DNA from: Planctomycetota bacterium | GTDB lineage: Bacteria > Planctomycetota > J058 > JAJDCQ01 | Direction of reading: 5' to 3' | Length of the DNA stretch: 64,000 nucleotides | NCBI GenBank assembly: GCA_029260755.1 | Contig: JAJDCQ010000173.1 | Coordinates: 1-64,000 of the forward strand | Shown here: positions 17,375 to 26,983 of the stretch, piece by piece | Position numbering within the stretch: position 1 is the stretch's first letter | Layout of the letters: the number at the start of each line of letters is the position of its first letter | Program-made: the position numbers and the translations under genes | The notes under the pieces: model-generated | The model's database searches: none | What the model was told of the DNA's origin: nothing | The model's input: only the letters and a program-made list of their open reading frames with translations

Positions 17375-17460
17375 GTCCGCGCAATCCGCGCAATCCGCGG
17401 TTCCCACTCGTTCCGCGCCGAGAGAACGAAACCGCGGATTTCGCGGATCGCGCGGATTGG
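17375..17460. repeat. Inverted repeat of 9-nt CGCGGATTN units (element A)
   Basis: The left arm (17375-17402) is built of tandem AATCCGCGC-like units and ends in CCGCGGTT. The right arm (17430-17458) is its reverse complement in CGCGGATTN units. The 27-nt spacer, starting CCCACTCGTT, is nearly the same as that of the element at 20467-20554. It sits between two convergent genes (17281 and 17501), a 219-nt gap with nothing else in it. It could act as a bidirectional hairpin, but its unit structure points to a dispersed repeat family. Confidence 0.8.
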
Positions 17461-17500
17461 ATCGGGTGCCGCCAGGTCGTTGCCAACGACTCCCAGCGAG

Positions 17501-20266
17501 CTACGGCAGGACGAGCGACACCTTCGCGACCTCGCCTGCCCGCACCGTCGCGTCGCCGAGGACCGAGCTTCCGTCCTCGCGCTCGACCTTCACCCGGTAG
17601 CGTCCCTCGGCCAGGTGGTCGCGCCGGAACAGGCCGAGCCCATCGGTCTCGCTCACCGGGTGCAGGAACGACGGCCCGCTCTCGCCGCCGGGCCCGCTCG
17701 CGCCGAGGGCCTCGAGGGTGACCTTCGCGCTTGCGACGGGCTGCCCGCCGCCGTCGACGACGGACACGGTCAGGGTCCCGCCCGTCTCGAGGATGACGTC
17801 GATCGGCGCGTCGCCCGACGGCACCTGGACCTCGACGGTCTTGCTGGCGAAGCCGTTCGCGCCGACGCGGATCGACTGCCGACCCGGCGCGAGGCCTCCG
17901 AGGGTGAGCACGCCGTCCTCGCCGCCCCCCCCGTAGCCGCCGATCCGGGGGAGCCCGTCTCCGGCGACCGGCCTCGCCGTCGCGTCGGGGATCGGCCGGC
18001 CCTCGTCGTCGATCACGCGGAGACGGACGCTCTCGCCCCGCTCGAGGCGGACATCGGGCAGACGCGTCTCCGCCTCGGGGCCAACGGTGACGGGACCGGC
18101 CTTCGCCGTGACGAATCCACCGCCGCCCACGTGGACCTGCAGCGGCTGGAGCGCCTCGACCGTGACGGTCGCGATCCCCTCGGCGTCGGTGATCCCGAAG
18201 CCGGCATGCCGGCCGAACGGCCCCGCGCTTTCCTCGGCGGATCCCGCGGTCGGGACGAGGCGCACGCTCACCCCCTGAACCGGCTCGCCCGTGCCCGCGT
18301 CGACCGCCCGGACGATGACGCGTCCGTTCTCGAAGACGAGGTCGACCCGCTGCTCGGCTGGCTCGGCGGCGAGCTCGAGCTCCTCGCCCCCGCCTCCGCC
18401 GAGAATCATCTGGTCCATCCCGACGGTGACGCTGTACCTGCCGGGCGCCAGCTCGTCGACGACGAACTCGCCCCGGTCGTCGGTCTGCGCTCGAATCGGC
18501 AGGGCGATCCCCTCGCTCCGCGCGCTGATGTGGAGCGTCGCGTTCGCGATCGCCGCGCCGCTGGCGAGCCGCGCGCTCCCGACCAGGCGCACGCTCCCCG
18601 CCTCGGAGAAGTCGAAGTCGAGCTCGCGCGTCGCGCCCTCCTCGACGACGACCGTCTCGGTCAGGTTGCGCGGCGTCTTCTCCTCGTCGTCGCGGGTCAT
18701 GGCCATCATCATCATGTTGCCGCCGCCCACGGCGATGATGCCGCCGCCCCAGTGGGCGCTCACCCGGTAGTGGCCGGCCGCGAGACCGGAGATCTCGTAG
18801 CGACCCTCCGCGTCGATCGTGGCGTTCCCGCCGCCGGTCGGGCTCCGCGCGTTGATGCTCGCGCCGCCGGCCTTCGGCGGCTGCCCGTCCGGGCCGAGGA
18901 TCGTTCCGACGATCCGACCGCCGAGCGGCAGGACGATCTCGACGTGGTCGGCGCCGCCGGCGTCCGGCAGGGTCACCCGGGCTCGGCCCGGCGCGTGGTC
19001 GGCGTGGGCGGCGGAGACCTGAGCCGGGCCGGGCTCGAGATGCTCGATGAGGAACTCGCCCGCGTCGTCGGTGCGCGCCATGCGGATGTCGGCGCCCGCC
19101 ATCAGGAACATGCTCGGCGCGCCGCTCGTCACCTGCGGCTCGCCGCTCTCCTCGGCGGCCTGCGCCGCCGCGTCCTGACGGGCCTGCTCGAGCGCCGCCA
19201 TCTCCGCCATCCGCGCGCTCATCGGCCCGCGCGGCCCGGCGAGGCTCGCCACCGCGACCGAGGCGCCCGCGATCGGCTGCCCCTCGGCGTCGACGACGCG
19301 GCCGGCGACGAAGACGCCGGGATGTACCTCGATGAGGACGCCGTCGACGCGCTGCCCCTCGGCGACCGCGACCGGCTCGGACTCGCCCGGGGCGTGGTCG
19401 TCGCTCTTGGCCCGCGCGATGTAGCGTCCAGCCGCGAGGCCGGTGATCTCGAACCGGCCGTCCTCGTCGGTCGGCGTGCCGCCGCGTCCGTCGTGGCCAC
19501 CGCCGAACGAGATCGCGCGCATCCGGACGTTGCCGCCCGCATCGGGCGCGGGGCGCAGGGACACGAACGCGCCGGCGACCGGCTCGCCCGATCCGCCCTC
19601 GACGACCCGCCCGGCGATGCTCGCGCCGGTCGGGAGGACGATCTCGACATCCTCGTCGCCCGCGCGCGCGCCTCCGACCGAGCCCTCGGGAGCGAACATC
19701 GAGGCGCCGTGGGCGGTGAGCGCGTAGGTCTTCGTCTCGTCGACGCCGCGGATGACGAAGCGCCCCTCGTCGTCGGTCGTGGCGGTGCTCGCTCCGCCGC
19801 CGGCGAAGGCGAACGCCGTCGAGGTCGAGCTCTTCCCGCGAACCCGGCGGGCGCCGCCGCCGGGCCCACCGGCCGCCGACTCGGACCGCGCGAGGACCAT
19901 CGCGCCGGCCACCGGCTTCCCGGCGGCGTCGATGACGCGCCCGGAGATCGTCAGGCCCGACGGCTCCTCGGCCGCGGCTCCCGGGATCTCCGGGTGTCCG
20001 AAGAGGGTCGCGTCGGGGACGAGCTCGCTCGGCTCGGTCGGCTCGGCGGGCTCATCGGGCTCGGCCTCGGCGACCGGGGCCGGCGGCGTCTCGGGCGCCG
20101 GCGTGGGCGCGACCGGCTCGTCGACCTCCGGCGCGCTCCGGGCGACCGCCGACCGGCTCGCGCCGCCGGGCTGGAGCGCCAGGAGCGCGAGCAGGAACAG
20201 CACCAGGATCGCCGCGACGATGCCGGTGACGACCGCGGCGCCGTTGCTCCGTGTCGGATCGATCAT
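17501..20266 (-). CDS. Membrane-anchored protein with about eight carboxypeptidase-regulatory repeats
   Basis: 921 aa. The ATG at 20266 is preceded by GGGGAGGGG. An N-terminal membrane segment (about 12-32) anchors it, then a Pro/Glu/Ala-rich linker (about 45-90). At least eight beta-sandwich modules of the CarboxypepD_reg / bacterial Ig-like type follow, each starting with variants of VxGRVVDAEGQPIAGASV and ending with a YxIxGLAAGxYxV pattern. Such arrays are surface proteins in Planctomycetota and relatives. There is no enzymatic domain. It is probably an adhesive or cell-surface stalk protein exposed outside the membrane. Confidence 0.85.
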   Translation of the reverse strand: MIDPTRSNGAAVVTGIVAAILVLFLLALLALQPGGASRSAVARSAPEVDEPVAPTPAPETPPAPVAEAEPDEPAEPTEPSELVPDATLFGHPEIPGAAAEEPSGLTISGRVIDAAGKPVAGAMVLARSESAAGGPGGGARRVRGKSSTSTAFAFAGGGASTATTDDEGRFVIRGVDETKTYALTAHGASMFAPEGSVGGARAGDEDVEIVLPTGASIAGRVVEGGSGEPVAGAFVSLRPAPDAGGNVRMRAISFGGGHDGRGGTPTDEDGRFEITGLAAGRYIARAKSDDHAPGESEPVAVAEGQRVDGVLIEVHPGVFVAGRVVDAEGQPIAGASVAVASLAGPRGPMSARMAEMAALEQARQDAAAQAAEESGEPQVTSGAPSMFLMAGADIRMARTDDAGEFLIEHLEPGPAQVSAAHADHAPGRARVTLPDAGGADHVEIVLPLGGRIVGTILGPDGQPPKAGGASINARSPTGGGNATIDAEGRYEISGLAAGHYRVSAHWGGGIIAVGGGNMMMMAMTRDDEEKTPRNLTETVVVEEGATRELDFDFSEAGSVRLVGSARLASGAAIANATLHISARSEGIALPIRAQTDDRGEFVVDELAPGRYSVTVGMDQMILGGGGGEELELAAEPAEQRVDLVFENGRVIVRAVDAGTGEPVQGVSVRLVPTAGSAEESAGPFGRHAGFGITDAEGIATVTVEALQPLQVHVGGGGFVTAKAGPVTVGPEAETRLPDVRLERGESVRLRVIDDEGRPIPDATARPVAGDGLPRIGGYGGGGEDGVLTLGGLAPGRQSIRVGANGFASKTVEVQVPSGDAPIDVILETGGTLTVSVVDGGGQPVASAKVTLEALGASGPGGESGPSFLHPVSETDGLGLFRRDHLAEGRYRVKVEREDGSSVLGDATVRAGEVAKVSLVLP

Positions 20267-20338
20267 CGAGTCCCCTCCCCCGAGGCGTTTTGATCGGATG
20301 GGATGATACGGATGGTTCGTTCCGATGCTCCCGATTTC

Positions 20339-20554
20339 GATCCACAGATTTCACTTCACAGATTCCACAGATTGCCGCGGGCGGGTCCGAGTCGTTGCCG
20401 ATGCCGAGACGGGCCTGTTCCTGGAACAGCCCGCGCAACGGCAATGAACCTGTAGCAGGCAGCTCGCAATCCGCGTAGTCCGCGTAATCCGCGGTTCCCA
20501 CTCGTTCGACGCCGATAGAGACCGAACCGCGGATTACGCGGATTACGCGGATTG
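20339..20554. repeat. Composite repeat: half of a CACAGATTN element plus a full CGCGGATTN element (B)
   Basis: 20339-20374 holds tandem CACAGATTN units followed by an interior (GCCGCGGGCGG, GTCGTTGCCGATGCCGA) that also occurs in the element at 36149-36305, but the matching right arm is missing. Instead, after GGCAGCTC, a complete CGCGGATTN inverted repeat follows (arms 20467-20494 and 20526-20554). It therefore looks like a recombinant of two element types. It fills the 399-nt gap between the start of the surface-protein gene and the end of the kinase gene. Confidence 0.8.
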
Positions 20555-20621
20555 GACCGGACGGCGCCAAGCCGCTGTCGACGCGTCGCGATGCTCGGCC
20601 CGGGGCTCCTGTTCCTGGAAC

Positions 20622-20650
20622 GGACCGCTCTCGCTCGGCGAGAGCGGTCC
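20622..20650 (-). terminator. Perfect 13-bp hairpin after the kinase gene
   Basis: The arm 20622-20634 pairs perfectly with 20638-20650 across a 3-nt loop. It lies 15 nt beyond the stop of the minus-strand kinase gene (20666), where a terminator is expected. No U-tract follows, so termination may depend on the hairpin alone or on Rho. GTTCCTGGAAC, a palindrome that recurs near the repeat elements, lies next to it. Confidence 0.6.
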
Positions 20651-20665
20651 CGGTGCAGATCGCTC

Positions 20666-23600
20666 TCAGTCACCCTCATCCAGGCGAGCCTGGGCCCGAC
20701 CCGCGAGGCGCTCCGCGAGCGCGTCGAGGCGTCCGATCCTCGGCCGATCGCGCGCGTCGAGGAACTGCCGCGCCTGGAGGAGGGCGCGGCGGGCGCCCTC
20801 GCGATTCGAGGCGACCCGGAGCTCGCCGACCGCGGCGGCCGCCAGCGAGACCGGCACCCACTCGACGAAGGCGATCGGCTCGCGCAGGATCGTTCCGGCG
20901 CGCTGCGCGTGCTGGAGCCCGCGTCGGGCGAGCTCGGCGCCGTCGATCCCGAGCGCGCCGCTGAGCACCTCCTCGCGGTCCACGTCGAGGTAGAGCGCCG
21001 CGAGCTCGGCGTGCCCGATCGGCGAGAGCGGCTCGCGCGACGCCGCCTCGCGGAGCGCCCGCTCGGCGGCGACGACGTCGCCGGACTCGAGCAGCCGTCC
21101 GGCCTCCTCGCTCGCCGGCAGGTCACGCTCGCGCAGTCGACAGAGCGCGACGACCCGCTCGACGTTGCCGTAGGATCCCTCGGCGTCGAAGCCGAACCAG
21201 GCGCGGCTGTATCGGTCGAATGCGTCCGGGTCGGCCGAGCGGCAGAGCCCGGTCAGCTCGAGGCATCGTTCCGCGGCGCGGAGGTCGCCGGGCACCGACG
21301 CCGCGAACCAGATCTCCGCCCAGCGCAGGAGGATCTCGGGGTCCTCCGGCCACGCCTCGTCGAGCTCGGCGAAGAGACGGTCGGCCTCGTCGAACCGGCC
21401 GACCATCTGGAGGAGATCCGCTCGCAGGAGCTTCGCCTGGACGGGATCGGGGCTCCGCCGGACGAACTCGTCGGCCGCCTCGAGCGCCTGCCGGACGCGA
21501 TTGGTCACCTTGAGGAGCTCGATCCGGATCCGGTGCGCCCGCGGGTTGCTCGGCGCCCGCCGAAGCGCCGCCGCGAGGTCCTCGTCGGAGCCGGTGACGT
21601 CGCCGGTCAGGATGCGCGCGAGGGCTCGGCCGAGGAGGGCGTCGGAGGACTCGGGGCTCCGCTCCATCGCCTGGCGCGACAGCTCCACCGCATCATCGAT
21701 GAGGCCGAGGCGTCGCTCGGGCATCCGGCCCTCGCGTGTGAAGAAGCAGCGCAGCGCGCTCACGACGGCCAGCCCGGCGACCGGGGCGCCCGACCGGGCG
21801 TCGATCGCCTGCGCCTCGCGGAAGTGGCGATCGGCGTCGTCGGGGCGGTATTCCCACAGCGCGATCCAGCCGCGCGTCACCGAGGGGCCGATCAGGTCCG
21901 GACGGGTCCGGAGGGCCGCGGCGAGGGCGCGGTCGGCCTGGCCGAGCCGGCGACGGTGAGCGAGGAACCGGCCGCGAACGAGCTGGGCCGTCGCCCAGCC
22001 GGGATGCGCGGCGGCGATGCGGTCGGTCGCCGCGATCGCGTCATCGAACCGCTCGAGTCGCCAGAGCCAGAGGGCTCGCTCGAGGTGAACGCTCGCGACC
22101 ACGTCCCCCTCCGCCGTCTCGAACGCGGTCCACGGCTCGGCGGCTCCGGACGCGAGCGGATGGTCCCGCGCGAGCGCGTCGAGCTCGCGGAAGATCGAGG
22201 TGGCGCCCGACCGCTCGCCGTCGAGGCGGCGCCGCGCGCTCCGCAGGGCGGTCCGGAGGAGCTCGGAGCCCGCCCGGGTGGCGGCGTCATCGAGCCATCG
22301 GGTCCGCTGGGAGCGCCAGGTGGGATGGGCCCGGGAGAGGTCGTGATGGGCGTGCTCGAGGAGGAGCGCGGGACGCGCGTGGAACGCGGCCTCCCACGCC
22401 TCGGACGCCTCGTCGTTCCGTCCGAGGCGCATGAGGGCGCGGGCGCGGAGCGCGCTCGCTGGCGGGTGATCGGCGACGATCGCGAGCGCCGCATCGGCCT
22501 CGGAGAGCGCCTCGGTCTCGCCGCCGACGCGTCCGAGCGCCGCGAGGGCGAGGCCGATGTGGCGCTCGGCCCGGGCGAGCGTCGCCGCGTCGGGCGGAGG
22601 CGTCGTTCCGCCGGACGCCCCGCCGCCGCCCGTGGTGCCCGCGCCCGCGCCGGCGCCGCCGCCGGTCTTCCCGGTCCCGGTCCCGGTCCCGCTGGACGCC
22701 GTCCCGCCGCCGCCGCCGTTCTCGGTCTGTCCGCCGTTTCCTCCGCCGCCGTCGGGCGCTGGCTTCATCACGAGCAAGACGGTGGCCGCGGCCGCCGCGG
22801 CGCTCAGGACGACCGAGCCGAGAACGAGCACGGCGAACGGCAGCGGCCTCGAGGTCGGGCGCTCGTGGGTGTGTCGCCGCTTCTCGCGTTTCCGGACCTC
22901 GAACTTCGAGGAGTCCTCGTCGGGAACGTCCGGGAGGATCGCATCGATCTCCTCGGCGAGCGCCCGGGCGGTCGCCGGCCGATCCTGGCGCTCCCGGGCG
23001 GTCGCGCGGACGACCACCGCGTCGACCTCGGGATGCACCGACGCGAGCATGGCGCGCGGCGCGGGCAGGATCGCGCGGGCGGCGCGGCGCATGACGCGGC
23101 TGACGCTCGGCGCCTCGTAGGGGTTGGTGCCGGTGACCAGCTCGAAGAGGATCACGCCGAGGCTGTAGATGTCGCTGAGCCCGTCGACCGGGCCGACGCC
23201 GGTCGCCTGCTCGGGCGACATGTAGAGCGGCGTCCCGACGACGTAGCCCGAGATGGTCAGGTCGGCCGGACGGATCTCGTCGAAGGCGAGCCCGAAGTCG
23301 GTCAGGACCGGCCGCTCCTCCCCGAGGCGATCGCCGGGGACGAGGATCACGTTGTCCGGCTTCAGGTCGCGGTGAACGACCCCGCTCTCGTGCGCGTGCT
23401 GGAGCGCCTCGGCGATGTCGTGAACGATCCGCAGGGCGCGTCGCTGCGAGAGGCGGCTCTGGTGGCGGAGGACGGCGCCGAGCGAGCGCCCCTCGAGGAA
23501 GTCCATCACGATGAACGGGACGCCCATCCGGACGTCGGCATCGCGGATCCGGACGATCCCCGGGTGACGGAGCCGCGCGAGCATCTCCGCCTCGCGGCGG

Positions 23601-23770
23601 AACCGGGCGACGCTCACCTCGTCGGTCGACGCGTGCCGATGGAGGACCTTCACCGCGACCGGCACGTCGAGCGCCGGGTCGCGGCACTGATACACCACGC
23701 CCATCGCCCCCTGACCGAGCTGTCGCTCGACGGGGTAGCGGCCGATCTTCTCGGGCAGGTCCGAGGCCAA
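20666..23770 (-). CDS. Ser/Thr protein kinase with membrane anchor and TPR-like sensor half
   Basis: 1034 aa, TTG start. The cytoplasmic kinase domain (about 11-275) is complete: GQGAMG loop (19-24), VAVK Lys41, HRDLKPDN catalytic loop, DFG, and the MSPEQ activation segment. After a linker, one membrane helix (about 312-333) and a Gly/Thr-rich spacer lead to about 600 residues of TPR-like helices predicted outside the membrane. This is the PknB-like Hanks-type layout common in Planctomycetota and Myxococcota. The long helical part probably senses or binds partner proteins. Substrates are unknown. It ends at a strong hairpin and is not in an operon. Confidence 0.9.
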   Translation of the reverse strand: MASDLPEKIGRYPVERQLGQGAMGVVYQCRDPALDVPVAVKVLHRHASTDEVSVARFRREAEMLARLRHPGIVRIRDADVRMGVPFIVMDFLEGRSLGAVLRHQSRLSQRRALRIVHDIAEALQHAHESGVVHRDLKPDNVILVPGDRLGEERPVLTDFGLAFDEIRPADLTISGYVVGTPLYMSPEQATGVGPVDGLSDIYSLGVILFELVTGTNPYEAPSVSRVMRRAARAILPAPRAMLASVHPEVDAVVVRATARERQDRPATARALAEEIDAILPDVPDEDSSKFEVRKREKRRHTHERPTSRPLPFAVLVLGSVVLSAAAAAATVLLVMKPAPDGGGGNGGQTENGGGGGTASSGTGTGTGKTGGGAGAGAGTTGGGGASGGTTPPPDAATLARAERHIGLALAALGRVGGETEALSEADAALAIVADHPPASALRARALMRLGRNDEASEAWEAAFHARPALLLEHAHHDLSRAHPTWRSQRTRWLDDAATRAGSELLRTALRSARRRLDGERSGATSIFRELDALARDHPLASGAAEPWTAFETAEGDVVASVHLERALWLWRLERFDDAIAATDRIAAAHPGWATAQLVRGRFLAHRRRLGQADRALAAALRTRPDLIGPSVTRGWIALWEYRPDDADRHFREAQAIDARSGAPVAGLAVVSALRCFFTREGRMPERRLGLIDDAVELSRQAMERSPESSDALLGRALARILTGDVTGSDEDLAAALRRAPSNPRAHRIRIELLKVTNRVRQALEAADEFVRRSPDPVQAKLLRADLLQMVGRFDEADRLFAELDEAWPEDPEILLRWAEIWFAASVPGDLRAAERCLELTGLCRSADPDAFDRYSRAWFGFDAEGSYGNVERVVALCRLRERDLPASEEAGRLLESGDVVAAERALREAASREPLSPIGHAELAALYLDVDREEVLSGALGIDGAELARRGLQHAQRAGTILREPIAFVEWVPVSLAAAAVGELRVASNREGARRALLQARQFLDARDRPRIGRLDALAERLAGRAQARLDEGD

Positions 23771-23799
23771 GGAAGGCGACTCTCCGGGAGGAAGCCCAC

Positions 23800-23828
23800 A
23801 GCCTATCGGGCGTCCACCAGAGGCGCAA
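23800..23828 (-). promoter_or_regulatory. Possible sigma-70 promoter of the kinase gene
   Basis: TTGCGC (23828-23823) and TAGGCT (23805-23800) on the minus strand are 17 nt apart, and the start would give a leader of about 23 nt to the TTG at 23770. Only the core T/A positions match, so this is a weak call. Confidence 0.3.
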
Positions 23829-23942
23829 TCGAACCCACAACCGGAGGAGGGGCCCGAGGATGGGGCCGCTCAGGGCGGGGGAGGTCTCCGGGCGCGACGG
23901 CGGGGGCGATCTCGTCGGCCGCGACACCGACCGGCGGCGACG

Positions 23943-25426
<1,484 letters not shown>

Positions 25427-25430
<4 letters not shown>

Positions 25431-26839
25431 CGGGCCGGGACCTCCGCCGCGACCGGCGCGGCCGACGGCGCCGGCCGCGGCGCGGCGGCGAGCGGCCAGC
25501 GCAGGACGAAGCGCGCGCCCGCGGGCGCGTCGGGGCCGCCATCGGCGTCGAGGTCGAGGCTGCCGCCGTGGCGCTCGACGAGGCGGCGCGCGAGGTAGAG
25601 GCCGAGGCCCAGGCCGCGCTCCTTCGTCGTGAAGAACGGCTCGAACAGGCGCGGCGCCACCTCGGCGGGGACGCCGGACCCGGTGTCGGTGACGACCAGC
25701 TCCCAGCGATCGCCGTCGACGCGCGAGCGCGTCCGCAGCGTTCCGCCGCGCGGCATCGCGTCGGCCGCGTTCAGGACGAGGTTGAGGACGACCTGCCGGA
25801 GCTGACCGGGGTCGGCCTCGATCGCGACGCCGTCGCAGGCGAGGGCGGGCTCCGCGGTGACGCCGCGGTGCTCGAGCTGGTGGCGGCAGAGCGACAGCAT
25901 CGATCGGACCGCATCGTCGGCGGGGACCGCCTCGGGGAACGGCTGCGCCTCACGGCCGACGCTCTTCAGCCCGTCGACCAGCAGGGCGAGCCGCTCGGCC
26001 TCCGCCTCCATGAGGGCGAGCGTCTCGCCGGCCGCCCCGCCTCCCACGCCCGACCGGACGCTCGCGGCGAGGCTGCGGATCGCGCCGAGCGGCCCCTTGA
26101 TCTCGTGGGCGGCCGCCGAGAGCGAGCGCAGGAGCGCGGCGATCCGCCGGCGCGTGTCCGCCCGCTCCTTCGCCGCGCCGAGGAGGGCCGCGCCGATCGT
26201 GGCGAGCACCGCGACGAGGGCGACCGGCAGGGCCGCCCGCTGGCGCTCGCGCGCGACGACGTCCTCGGGGTAGAGGACGTAGACGCCGCCGGGCGCCCCG
26301 GGGACGGCGGGCGCGCCGCGCGCCCGCACCGGCGACACGGCGACGGTCAGGGCGGTGTCGCCGAGCCGCCCGCCGAGGACGGTCGCCTCCGCGGCGACGG
26401 GCGGCAGCTCGCCGCTCGCGAGGGCGGCGTCGAACGCGCGGCGCCCGTCCTCGTCGAGGCTGCTCGCGACGACCCGGCCGCTCCGGTCGACGGCGACGAG
26501 GTCGGCGCCGACGTAATCGGCGACCCGGGCGAGCGAGATGTCCGAGAGAGGGAAGCCCGACCCGCCGAGCAGCTCGGCCGTCTTGCCGATCTCGGCCCGG
26601 ACACGGTCCTCGACCGCCCGGCCGACGAGGACGACGCAGAGGATCGCGACCGAGACGACGAGCACGCCCGCCGTCGCGGCGAACGCGAGCGAGGCCCGCG
26701 CGCTGCCGCCTTCGCGGAGGGCGGTGGCGAGGTCAGGGCTTTCATCGGGTGCGGGCGGTGCGGTCGCTGGCGTGGTCACGGTCGTCGCGGTCCCGGAGCG
26801 AGGCGCTCGCCCGCTCTGTCTTCCTTCTCTTCCCTTCAT
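25427..26839 (-). CDS. Membrane sensor histidine kinase, partner of the NtrC-like regulator
   Basis: 470 aa from the ATG at 26839. The frame is open to 26992, but that would overlap the divergent gene and has no membrane or family content. Two membrane helices (about 56-78 and 207-226) bracket a periplasmic sensor of about 130 residues with PAS/dCache-like character. H box AAHEIKGPLGA, N box NLVLNAADAM, G1 DTGSGVP, F box FEPFFTTK and G2 GLGLGL are all present, so the catalytic domain is complete. It is of the NtrB/ZraS type that pairs with NtrC regulators. Its stop overlaps the regulator's start. Confidence 0.93.
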
Positions 26840-26874
26840 TGAACCACGCTCGGACGGTTCCGTTCCACGGTTCT

Positions 26875-26922
26875 CCGGTCCGGACCGGTCGATCGGGCCC
26901 GGTCGATCGCAGGTTGATCGGG
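26875..26922. promoter_or_regulatory. Palindrome plus three GGTCGATCG-like copies between divergent genes
   Basis: CCGGTCCGGACCGG (26875-26888) is a perfect 14-nt palindrome. It is followed by three related copies, CCGGTCGATCGG, CCGGTCGATCGC and AGGTTGATCGGG, ending at about 26922 with start-to-start spacing of 12-14 nt. The cluster lies in the control region between the histidine kinase gene and the divergent TPR gene, so it is a candidate operator for autoregulation. The protein that would bind is not identified. Confidence 0.4.
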
Positions 26923-26983
26923 CGGCCCTCCGCTGGCATCCTCGTCGCCCCTCGCCCTGATCGCCTGCCGGAGCGCCCCCTCG

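Noticed and set aside
15056..17407. Long minus-strand frame opposite the ClpB/release-factor-like gene
   Set aside because: Same reason; the plus-strand frame has Walker motifs and release-factor-like landmarks.
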